Assembly (NCBI GenBank): GCA_024114885.1 | Contig: CP099425.1 | Location: 496,001-560,000, forward strand | DNA: 64,000 bases | Direction of reading: 5' to 3' | From: Septoria linicola | Taxonomy: Eukaryota; Ascomycota; Dothideomycetes; Mycosphaerellales; Mycosphaerellaceae | In this document: positions 11,521-20,302 of the stretch, one piece after another | Layout: the number at the start of each line of letters is the position of its first letter | Numbering within the stretch: position 1 is the stretch's first letter | The notes under the pieces: model-generated | The model's database searches: none | The model's input: the letters and a program-made list of their open reading frames with translations, nothing else | Told to the model about the DNA's origin: nothing | Program-made: the position numbers and the translations under genes

Positions 11521-12075
11521 TCATCGCCTGTATATGGCGTCTGGATCTGCAAAGGACCGTCAGCTTGCACACAATTGTAATGACCGAACGAGCTTCCTGG
11601 AGCAAGTCAATTCCTTTCTGCAATGCTATGCTCTCCCATGCTGATGGGGAAGTGCTGCGCAACGGACATACTGAATTCTGTCGTACCATCGCGACTTTCA
11701 AGTGCAGGCGATGAGGTTGCGTTTTCCTCACGTCTGGCCTTGTAAGCAGCATCTGGGTCTGCCACAGTGTTAGCAAATGTCCGAGCCTGATTAATTGAGT
11801 GAGCTCACCAAATTCTGTTGTGCCATCTCGAGCATCTATTGAGGACATTGTGGTCTCATCTCCGCTTCGCTTCAGCTTGTATGCGGCGTCAGGATCGAAC
11901 TCAGTCGTGCCATCCCGACCGGCAATGATGGCTGGGGCCCGGGCATTTTCTTCTGTGTTCGTGAGCAAGTCGTAAAGAGTCCGTTGTTCAGTTTCGATGA
12001 CTTACGGAGTTCTACTAGAACAGGCGCTGCGAAAGCTGCCGCGACGTATGCGAAAGCAACAACGAATAGCTTCAT
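11521..12075 (-). CDS. Secreted repeat precursor, candidate dikaritin-type RiPP precursor (Kex2-processed)
   Basis: Four exons on the minus strand: 12006-12075, 11809-11952, 11672-11758, 11521-11546 (introns 53, 50 and 125 bp); 108 residues. The signal peptide is MKLFVVAFAYVAAAFA. Three near-identical units follow: RDGTTEFDPDAAYKLKR, RDGTTEFDPDAAYKARR and RDGTTEFNPDAIYRR, the last ending at the stop codon. Each unit ends in a dibasic Kex2-type site (KR, RR, RR) and has one Phe and one Tyr, residue types that UstYa-class enzymes can cross-link. Introns 2 and 3 cut units 2 and 3 at the same codon, just after TTEF, which independently supports the splice model. Signal peptide, repeats, dibasic sites and two UstYa-like neighbours match ustiloxin/phomopsin/asperipin-type precursors, but this core sequence is not one I recognise. 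Alternative: a Kex2-processed secreted repeat protein without cyclisation. Confidence 0.88.
11524..11917 (-). repeat. Three precursor core repeats
   Basis: Repeat units inside the precursor gene. Unit 1 is at 11876-11917, wholly in exon 2. Unit 2 is split as 11809-11830 (exon 2) and 11739-11758 (exon 3). Unit 3 is split as 11672-11693 (exon 3) and 11524-11546 (exon 4). The DNA copies differ at many third positions while the peptide is conserved, which suggests purifying selection on the peptide rather than a fresh duplication. Confidence 0.88.
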
Positions 12076-12812
12076 AACGGGCAGACTGTTACAATGGGTA
12101 ACTTGAATTTCGATGTATGATCAGTCGGAGAGGGAATGGGAGCTTGAGTCCTGCCGAGACTATTCTTTCTATACAATGATCAGGTTCAGTCTCGCAACCT
12201 TGCTCGAACGCGCAGCAGCATCGTTGGCGCTTGATGGTCAAACAGGGCAGGATGAGCATACACGGGCCAATCCATTGGCACACGAGAGCGGAGAGCCGAA
12301 CGCCTCTTGCTGAAAGTCTCTCACTGTTCCCCAAAGTCACTCTTTGGCCGACATCATGAGGGCACACGGCATAGTCGGCACACGCATGCTGGATTTAGCA
12401 GACTCTGCGTCATACCAACACAGCCGATCTATGCAAGACAATCAATCATCACTCCCAATTGCCATTCTTGGTGTAGTTGAGCAAAAGGCAGGGCTACATG
12501 TCACACCCTCCCTGCCTCTCGAGATACCGAGACTGCGATCCTTCCGGGGAGTTTCTGCGCAGATCATCACCTCTTCGAGCCAATTCGGGGAATCCTTCTG
12601 CCAAGGATGCTGGTCGATCATCACGCTACGGCAACTGTCTCGCTGGGGAGCTGAAAGCACTCGGCAGTAGTGGTAATAAGCTCTTGTGGCTAACGGCTTC
12701 CTGCGCCACGGCGATGAACCTGCAGCCGGATCCTATGATCCTGCGCAGCATGAGTGTGAACATCATGCGAGTGCTGCTGCGTGCTGTGAATGCCATCAAC
12801 ACAACAGGGAAG
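12076..12812. promoter_or_regulatory. Divergent promoter region of precursor and UstYa-like gene A
   Basis: 737 bases between the divergent starts at 12075 (-) and 12813 (+), so it must hold both promoters. An open frame runs into gene A from upstream, but the MRNEEEKPFLDD start at 12813 matches the start style of gene B (EEKPFL), so the upstream part is read as leader. No regulator-binding site can be assigned by eye. Confidence 0.5.
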
Positions 12813-13657
12813 ATGAGAAACGAAGAAGAGAAACCTTTCTTAGATGATGAGATTGACTCGAACGATCATATCACAAGTCGCCTTGCAGTAGCGGGGCGAG
12901 AACGTCGCGAAAAATGGCTTTTGGTGTCCTCGATTGCCAATCTAGTGCTCTTTGCGATATCAATATTCCTAGTTTGCTTGCTGGCTTCCAGAGACGATGA
13001 ACGCTCGATCGCTAAGCCATACTGTATGCTATTCTGTGATTGCAGATGTCGGCGCAAACCACTTACCTCATCTCAGCGCCGGTCAATGAAGCGATCGAAT
13101 ATGAATACCGTACCATGACCATCAATGAGACTACGATGGTCGGGTATCCTACACCAGCCTGGGAAGAAGCTATGCACAAACTGTTAGATGGCACCCTCCT
13201 TCGAGTCGACCAAGTTGAACTCAGCCTTGTTGGCGACGATTCTATCGCTCTCGAAGATGGAGGCTTCGCAGCAGGTCTGGGTGTAGCGCATAACATACAC
13301 TGTGTCAAGAAGATCAAGCAATTCCTTTACTTTGACTACTTCTATCCCGAGGTAGAAAGCGGCAGCTCGCATTATAAGTATCTGCAGCATCATGCTGGTA
13401 AGTCCTGCTCATATGCCGTGGGCAGTTACGCATGCTGACCTTATTTACAAGATCACTGCCTCAACTTCATTCGTCAAAGTGTCATGTGTCACATGGACAC
13501 ATCTCTCTACACACTTGTCTGGGCGCCTGGCGAGGACGGAAAGGACGTGATCAAGCACAAGGATCCTGGTCGACAGAAATGCGTCAATTGGAATAAGATA
13601 CAGTCGTGGATGCAGTCCAGGGCGACGAGCACAGATATGTTGAGAAGACCTCCATAA
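12813..13657 (+). CDS. UstYa-like (DUF3328) oxidase A
   Basis: Exons 12813-13023, 13077-13397, 13452-13657 (introns 53 and 54 bp); 245 residues, the usual size. A cytosolic N-terminus with EEKPFLDD is followed by one transmembrane helix (SSIANLVLFAISIFLVCLLA) and a lumenal domain starting KPYSPVNEAIEYE. The family motif HxxHC is HNIHC near residue 145; the second, HCLNFIRQSVMC, is near 178; a C-terminal CVNWNKIQSW follows. UstYa-class proteins catalyse oxidative macrocyclisation of RiPP core peptides in the secretory pathway. The gene is divergent from the precursor and convergent with gene B (75 bp between stops). The acceptor at 13076 was chosen because it restores YSPVNEAI; the alternative AG at 13045 gives a 22-bp intron in the wrong frame. 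Confidence 0.92.
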
Positions 13658-13732
13658 AACACAATGTCTTTCTGTTGTCAAGAAGCCAGTCTACACCTGT
13701 TTGTACAGCAAATCAACTCTCTGATACCATGT

Positions 13733-14644
13733 CTACGGCCCAAAGCTCCCTTCTTCGTCCTCCTCAACAACATAGGCTTCCAAGGGCGCGGGGATTGCTC
13801 TCGAATCAGCGAATTCTTTGAATGCGTCCCACTTGACACATCTGCGCTCATGTTGATTGACGCCCTTGATCCCAGTTGGCGCTTCAGGATCGAAATGCAC
13901 AGTGTTGACAGTCAGATCTGGCTGACATATCAACGCCTGCCGTACCACTTCGATGCAGTGATCGTAGTGCTCTTCAGTCAAGCGCCTGGCTGCGATCAGA
14001 TCCGGGTAATGGTCTCTGTAGTTCCATTGGTATATTCGTTTCTGGATTTGAACCATGTTAGAGACGCGAATGACTACTGGCAACGGAAGAGGAGTCTTAC
14101 AAGACAGTGCAATTGGTGGAACACTCCATAGTATCCTACGTATCCTCCTGTGCCTCGTACAGCTATGGACGATTTGTTCATCTTGGACATTTCGGCAGCG
14201 GGCATGTCGACCATGCTAGGAACAAGGAGATCTGACCATGCTTCATCGAGCTCTCGGCGAGGTAGGCCTGTGAAGGGACCGCCGGGGGAGACGTTGGGAA
14301 TGCGAATCTCATGCTGTATGATGGCTTGGGCTGGAGCTATGTATTGGGTGTTAATAGTCTTCGCGGCGAAAGTGAAAACTTGTTTGTGCCCAAATGTGCT
14401 TACAGTATAACTCTTCTGCATCACCTGCAGAGATATGACAGATAGACTGTCGTGTCCGGCTGGATGATATGCTGAACGCTAGTAGGCCTGCGTTCGCGGT
14501 GAGAAAGATCGCATGAAGTACGAAGAGGACATGGTGTGTTCGCGACCATGAGGGTCTTCTTTTGCTGTGTAGCACTTCATCATGCTTCTCTTGAATCGAC
14601 ACCAAAAATGGCTTCTCTTCGTCTTGGTACTCATCTACAGCCAT
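13733..14644 (-). CDS. UstYa-like (DUF3328) oxidase B
   Basis: Exons 14404-14644, 14101-14336, 13733-14041 (introns 67 and 59 bp); 261 residues. The first intron has donor GTAAGC, a CTATTAAC branch site and acceptor TAG, and restores ELYSPAQAIIQHE, the same register as SPVNEAIEYE in gene A. The order is DEEKPFL, one transmembrane helix (VLFVLHAIFLTANAGLLAFSI), the loop GLPRRELDEAWSDLL, HQLHC near residues 154-158, then HCIEVVRQALIC near 187 and RCVKWDAFKEFA. Both catalytic-type motifs (HxxHC, and HC followed by a Cys) are intact. Two UstYa homologues act together in ustiloxin cyclisation (UstYa and UstYb), so two copies beside a precursor fit that scheme. Confidence 0.92.
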
Positions 14645-15432
14645 CGTTCGATGTTCTGCAGTTTCCAGTGTTGTCGGCAGTTCAGAATGAGGGCGTCATG
14701 TAGTGTCCATTTCAGCAACTATCATTTGCAATCTCTCGACCCTTCACAATTGACTGCGCACCGTGCATGCAGGCCAACAACGAGAAGCTCGCGCCACAAT
14801 GAAATCCTGCGTCTGCACAGTGATGTATCATTGTCAAGGTGGTAGGCCTTGCAGATCACTCGGCAAAAGCTATGCAAGTGTAGCGTGGAAAGCTGAAAGC
14901 GCGAAGGATGCACTACTTGGGGCTAAGCTTCGACATGCATAACTCTGTGGCCGGACGAATCAAATCGCTGCGAACCGCACACACGCCCTCTTTTCTGCCC
15001 TGATAGTGTTGCAATCGTCGCCAACACTGACTAAGGCTTTGAGGGATTTTGTTCCTGTGTTGCAGATGTCACACCTGGAAGACCGTGATCAGCACTCTCC
15101 ACATTCTTTGATGCCCTCGGACATCGGGAAACTTGATCTTGCAGATCAGTGCGTGATACCACATTTTTGTGTGACCAGTGTCTGCATGTACATGGCAGAC
15201 TATGCTCAACATGCCACGCCGCACTTATGTGTTATCCGCGTGAGCTATCGTTCTCGGAAAGGGCGTTGTGCTTTTTATGTTCCATTATCATCAAGTCGCC
15301 GGCCGCACCTCCGCGTATTCTTGCAGTCCTCGGAGGATCCACTGGCAACAGAGCGCTATTGCTGGTGTCTTTGCCCATCGTCCTGAACTGACTGGCTGAC
15401 GAGCGTATTACACTGCAAACAAATCAACCAGA
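14645..15432. other. Intergenic, divergent promoter region
   Basis: About 790 bases between the divergent starts of UstYa-like gene B and the rhodopsin-fold gene. No convincing coding frame was found. Confidence 0.5.
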
Positions 15433-16815
15433 ATGGGCTACCTATACGTCAACTTCGCCAGCGTGACGGCGATCGGAATAATCTTCCCAGTCTTGGGTTT
15501 GATTGCATTAGGAGTCCGAGTCTTTGGCCGTGTCAAATATACCAAAGTGATAGACATCGACGATGTACTCATCATACCAGCAGCGGTAAGCAGATCATGA
15601 GGGGTCATATGGACGCGCGAGACTGATTTTTGAGACAGATCCTCACAGTCCTAGCAGGCGTAGGCATGGTCATCGCCGCCCAGATGGGCTTTGTTGGTGG
15701 TCATACACCCGAGCAGTCGTTCGGTGAATTCTTGCATGAGGTGGAGGAACATCAAATCATGCTTGAGAAGGTGGGCTAACTGCCTTCCGCCGAAGTTTGC
15801 ATCCTGCTAATAAACAAATAGTTCGAATATGCCTATTGGATTGGACACGTTCTCGCGATAGGACTCATCAAGTTGACTTTCTTGTTCTTCTTTAGACGAA
15901 TCTTCAGAGGCCGTGGACTTCGGACAGCATTCGACTGGATCAATTGGACCATGATCATCCTTGTGACAACGTGGATGGTTGTGTTTGTGTTCCTGGAGAT
16001 TTTCAGTATGAACGCATATGCCTCGAACACGACCGATACTGACAATCTCACAGTGTGCGGCTTGAATTTCTGGGCGGCGTGGTCTTCGGTGTACGCGCTT
16101 CGTACATACTGCATAAACACGTTCGCTATGTTGACAGCCTGTGCGATCACGAGCTGGATCATGGACTTGGCCATTCTTGCGATTCCTCTGGTGATGGTGA
16201 GCAGAAGCAGTTGCTATAATGTTCTCTGGCATTTGCTAACAATGACCAGGTCGGCACTCTGCATATGACTATGAAGCGAAAACTCCAAGCTTCGCTGGTG
16301 TTTGCACTTGGTCTCTTGTAAGTACGCTCCAGAGTTGTGCAGTATGACAAAATCAGCTAACAAGTCGCAGTACTGTGGTCGCTGGCCTCTTGCGTATGAT
16401 TGTATTCATCCAAGTCCTGGAAAACAGCTTGATGGAGCCCATGATATCGCTACTTGGAACAATGCTGCAGACAAGTGATGACGAGGGTGCAATATCCCTG
16501 ATATTGTTCTGGACTTACACAGAAATCGGCGTAGGGTTCCTCGTAGTCTGCCTTGTGGCCTGTGGTCGTGTGTTTGATGAAGCTTCAACACCAGTTGTGG
16601 CTAGGATCAGAAAGGTGGTCTCGGCAGCTTCCAGCGTCGCCTCAAGGACATCCAGCAGATCGTCGTTGTTCTCTGCTCATTCGAAGGACGAGAAAGAGGA
16701 TCATCGGATAAGTGTTTCGACCCGAGTGGAAATCCAGTCGAAGGAGGCTGAAATCGGGATGCCAGCAGTGCCTGAATGGCTGCAAGCGAGCCGGCGAGGG
16801 ACTCTAGACGTATGA
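15433..16815 (+). CDS. Rhodopsin-domain (PTH11-like) membrane protein 2
   Basis: Five exons: 15433-15585, 15639-15770, 15822-16196, 16250-16317, 16371-16815 (introns 51-53 bp); 390 residues. The start MGYLYVNFASVTAIG leads directly into helix 1. DIDDVLIIPAA matches the conserved DD position after helix 1; further helices include FEYAYWIGHVLAIGLIKLTF, WTMIILVTTWMVVFVFLEIF, VCGLNFWAAW, SWIMDLAILAIPLVMV and FWTYTEIGVGFLVVCLVACG. A Ser-rich cytosolic tail follows. All splice signals are canonical. It is a seven-helix receptor-like protein of unknown ligand. Its stop lies one base from the convergent neighbour. Confidence 0.88.
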
Positions 16816-16816
16816 T

Positions 16817-17821
16817 TCAAGACATTCTTAAAACTTCCATCATTCTGCCTTCCTCGTTTCTCATTAAGTTTAAAAGCATACTCGCTTCTGCTCGTGTCTG
16901 CCGCCTCATGAGCTTGGACACCTCATCGTACAGAGCTTCTAGCACGCCTGCAGTATCTCCGCCGCTGTCAATCGCTTGGTCAAGTTCTCGCCACAGTCTA
17001 TCAGCATTCTCAAAGAACGCTGTAAAGAGGATTGATCGACGTGCGCAATGCAGAAAGTACAGCTTGTCGGGTAGATCCCGGTCAAAGTCGTCTCGCAATT
17101 GTTGCAGAAGCTTATCTTCGGAGGCAACGCCAAAGACTGATAAGTCGCGCTGAAGGTTGGAAAGAACGTTCCAGATCTTGTGGAAAGCGCCGTCCTCAAA
17201 CGTAACAGCGAGACTTGGTGGCACTGACGTGCCGTGCAGGCGATACTGTGCCATGCCGGTGCATGTTAGTGAGCGATGTTGTCGTAGAGTTTCGAGGGTG
17301 CCATTCCTGCGGATGACATCCTTCATGTACGCAAACTCGGATGCATGGTCGTGATAATCAACCACAACACTCTTCAGCTTAGGTAAGGCGGATAGCGCTT
17401 GCAGAAAACCGATAGCTGTTGGTTGGCATACCTCACAACAGCCGGCGAGGAACATATTGTTGCCACCCGAGTAAGAAGAGCATTTGATGGACTGACTAAA
17501 GTTTTTGACCAGCAAATTCCGGACTTTGTCTTTCCTCATGGGCGTTTGTAGATCAGCGTCGGTGTGATGACAAAAGTCGTTTCTTGTGCACATGATCTGA
17601 TTCACATCGTACAGTACCGGCAGAGCTTCAGCATAAATCTGTTGGTTTGCGCGGAGGATCCCTGTGTTCTTGCTTCCTGCCACGATCTGGCGAAGTTTCA
17701 AAGGCCTTTCGAAGGTGAGGACATATTCGTATACGGTAGTGCGTATCTCGCCTGGCAGACGCGTCAATAGCATACATTCGACTTCATCGTCCAATGCCAT
17801 ATTGTTAGAAGGCATCGCCAA
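16817..17821 (-). CDS. F-box-like / 2EXR-type hypothetical protein
   Basis: One uninterrupted frame of 334 residues. Near the N-terminus LLTRLPGEIRTTVYEYVL follows the LPxEIRxxIYxxxL pattern of fungal F-box-like and 2EXR proteins, then NQQIYAEALPVLYDVN, where this group usually has an xxVCxQIYxEAxxLLY motif. The remainder is mixed alpha-helical without a recognised domain. Cys-rich GCCEVC at mid-protein is unusual. If it is an F-box protein it would recruit substrates to an SCF ubiquitin ligase, but the family is mostly uncharacterised. MALDDE, eight codons in, is an alternative start. Confidence 0.8.
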   Translation of the reverse strand: MAMPSNNMALDDEVECMLLTRLPGEIRTTVYEYVLTFERPLKLRQIVAGSKNTGILRANQQIYAEALPVLYDVNQIMCTRNDFCHHTDADLQTPMRKDKVRNLLVKNFSQSIKCSSYSGGNNMFLAGCCEVCQPTAIGFLQALSALPKLKSVVVDYHDHASEFAYMKDVIRRNGTLETLRQHRSLTCTGMAQYRLHGTSVPPSLAVTFEDGAFHKIWNVLSNLQRDLSVFGVASEDKLLQQLRDDFDRDLPDKLYFLHCARRSILFTAFFENADRLWRELDQAIDSGGDTAGVLEALYDEVSKLMRRQTRAEASMLLNLMRNEEGRMMEVLRMS

Positions 17822-18805
17822 TGGCTATGTCGAATAAGGCCAACAGAAGCACACCAACATGTTCCAAAACTTATACAGTGCTAGGCTGATGTTGATGCTG
17901 TATCAACTAAGGTCAGACGGATAAGAGCTCACGAATTGGGAAGCTGTGCATTCTATGCAGGAGTAGTAGTGGGACTGTAGGATTAGGTCGGATGCAAGTT
18001 GCCTGAGCAATCTCGGATTTTGGATCTGTCCACTCGATACAGAGCGACTAGATTAATATTTGAAGTTTCCGAGCTCCTGCAAAGCGTGATATGGAAATTG
18101 TTAGACAAAGCTATCTATGGGCATCGCTTGGCTTCCACTACGACTGGGATGCTCTCAAGGTTGGACTTGGCATTCATCCTTGGGGCAAATGGAGCAAGTT
18201 CACACAAGAATTTCCAGTGTGGCAACAGTATGCTCTCATAACTTCGGCGACCTGATCAACAATACGGGGATATCATGGCACATAAATATTGCAGCCTTCG
18301 TGTTCAAGCTTGAACAATAGTGGGAGCAAAAGAGGAACGCACCGAGCAAGGAGTACTCTAGCTGACCTGGCTGGTCAAAGCACCATGTTCCTACAAGCGG
18401 CCAATCTATATACAATCAGACTTGTGTCGTCCTTGCCAAAGTACTAGACAACATACTACTGCTCAAATGTGTGCGCAGCTTGTTCGCAGAGCTTCGCCAC
18501 TTGACGGTGCTTTGCTGGAGCAGAAGCATCTATGCCAAGCCGCGAATTTTGCTTCGAGCCAGTGAAGAGCCAGTGATGGCATAGCAGTGACAGACAATAT
18601 CTTGGCTAAGGGAAATGTTTCCATTGATGGCGTCAATGGCAGCATCACACCCATGCCGTCGATGCGCATCTCTCCATCACGAATATGAAAGACTGCCATT
18701 TCCTGTATCCAGTATTGCTTGATCTTCTCACAGCATGGCAGAATCTGGCGGAGCTGAGGCCAATGGGCGATTCCTCCAATATCACGAGCCTGGCAGTAGG
18801 TTGGA
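17822..18805. other. Intergenic, no gene recognised
   Basis: About 980 bases between divergent genes. Several short frames on the right-hand side (18463-18882, minus) show no motif. The last ~60 bases may carry a short 5' exon of the antiporter gene (see that entry). Confidence 0.5.
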
Positions 18806-20275
18806 ATGTTTAGATGCAAACGAATCACTGCGCTGACAACAGCATTAGTTGTCGACATCCTGATCATTGTCTCTTTCTTCACCTTCCTGTGGGTGTCCGG
18901 CTACATGTCCAAGAAGATCATTCGAGCAGGTATAATCGGTCCCATATTCGTGGGAATCATCTACGGAACACCATTAGCCAACATTTTGCAACATACCTGG
19001 CAAGAAACCTTCATCTCCCTGGGTTACATTGGCCTGATCCTCATCATCTTCGAAGGTGGTCTCACGACACGACTCGACCTCCTTCGGGCCAACTTTCTCT
19101 TATCTGCAGTTGGAGCAACGACAGGCGTCATATTGCCCATTAGCTTCAGCTATCTGCTGCTGTATCTTGGCTTTGGATATGGCGCAGTCGAGACATTCAT
19201 TATAGGTGCTGCACTCTCCGCCACGAGTCTTGGAACCACCTTCGCTGTAATCTCCGGAGCCTCGCAGAGTGTCGACCTAAGTCAGACCCGAGTTGGCGCA
19301 GTTCTCGTCAGCGCTGCTGTACTTGATGATGTCTCCGGTCTAGTCATGTCCAGTGTCATCCACGACCTGGGGAGTATTAGCAGTGGTGGCGGGAGTCTAG
19401 GCTGGTTGATCGGACGACCCATTCTCGCATCCATCCTCATGGCGGTCCTTACACCCGTCCTATCAAAATGGGCGTTAGCGCCTCTATTCCGGAAGTTCGT
19501 CGAGCCGCACTTTCACAGGTTCGATCACTTGTTCAACATCATTTTCATGATACTGGTTTTGTCTGCTTTCCTGGCTATTGCAGCTTATGCAGGCACATCT
19601 GTCCTCTTCGGCGCGTTCCTCGCAGGCTCATTCCTTACGTACCTACCCTCACAACATCCAGACGGCCCGTTCGTCGTACTCAGCAGAGAGCATGGCGAAC
19701 GTGCGAGCGACAAGAGTCCCACCTTCGTGCACACCTTTGAGCACTACTGCCTGGACTTCCAGTCCTACGTCTTAGAGCCCTTATTCTTCGCGAGCATAGG
19801 ATTTGCTATTCCATTCCTCGATCTATGGGCTGGCGAGGCAATCTGGCGCGGTGTGGTGTATACGCTACTCATGCTAGTGGCGAAGTTCTTGGTTGGCATC
19901 TGGATTCCAATGTGGGCGTACTGCGTGCCGCCGAAAGGACGAAATCGCGATGACACACTCCCAATCGAGGAGGAGAAGGAGAGCAGCTCTCGAGTTGGCA
20001 GAGCGCGGGCAGGGATGTATCCAGGTCTCCTGCTTGGCATGGCCATGGTAGCCCGGGGCGAGATTGGTCTTCTGATTGTGGAGATCGGCTACAATAACAC
20101 GCCATACGTTTCGCAAGCCGGCTTCCTCACTGCGATCTGGGCCATCTTATTGAACACGATACTTGGCCCGATTGCCGTGGGAATGCTTGTCAAGTACAAA
20201 GCCAGCGTGATCGCTCATGGAGACTGGGGACTAGTGGATTCGCCAAAGGCTACACAAGAGAAGACGCAGTCTTGA
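18806..20275 (+). CDS. Cation/proton antiporter (CPA family, Na_H_Exchanger)
   Basis: Single frame of 489 residues with about 12 hydrophobic helices. The helix-2/3 region IRAGIIGPIFVGIIYGTPLANIL, GLILIIFEGGL, and the paired acidic residues in VSAAVLDDVSGLVM (the ion-binding pair of CPA2-type exchangers) support PF00999. MAMVARGEIGLLIVEIGY near residue 410 is the second conserved block. It would exchange H+ for Na+ or K+ at a plasma or organelle membrane. The N-terminus is uncertain: a short exon starting MGDSSNITSL with an intron ending at the TTAG just before GTCGAC would give a similar first helix. It may serve export or pH control for the neighbouring cluster, but nothing in the sequence shows this. 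Confidence 0.9.
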   Translation: MFRCKRITALTTALVVDILIIVSFFTFLWVSGYMSKKIIRAGIIGPIFVGIIYGTPLANILQHTWQETFISLGYIGLILIIFEGGLTTRLDLLRANFLLSAVGATTGVILPISFSYLLLYLGFGYGAVETFIIGAALSATSLGTTFAVISGASQSVDLSQTRVGAVLVSAAVLDDVSGLVMSSVIHDLGSISSGGGSLGWLIGRPILASILMAVLTPVLSKWALAPLFRKFVEPHFHRFDHLFNIIFMILVLSAFLAIAAYAGTSVLFGAFLAGSFLTYLPSQHPDGPFVVLSREHGERASDKSPTFVHTFEHYCLDFQSYVLEPLFFASIGFAIPFLDLWAGEAIWRGVVYTLLMLVAKFLVGIWIPMWAYCVPPKGRNRDDTLPIEEEKESSSRVGRARAGMYPGLLLGMAMVARGEIGLLIVEIGYNNTPYVSQAGFLTAIWAILLNTILGPIAVGMLVKYKASVIAHGDWGLVDSPKATQEKTQS

Positions 20276-20302
20276 GAGATGCGGTCTCAGAGATGCACGC
20301 TT

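Noticed and set aside
13024..13045. 22-bp intron in UstYa-like gene A (GTATGC to GCAG)
   Set aside because: Too short and it puts exon 2 in the wrong frame; the acceptor at 13076 gives a 53-bp intron and restores YSPVNEAI.
14358..14424. Alternative 46-bp first intron in UstYa-like gene B (GTGATG to ACAAG)
   Set aside because: It keeps the frame, but the 67-bp intron has a better donor (GTAAGC), a CTATTAAC branch site and restores the conserved YSPAQ.
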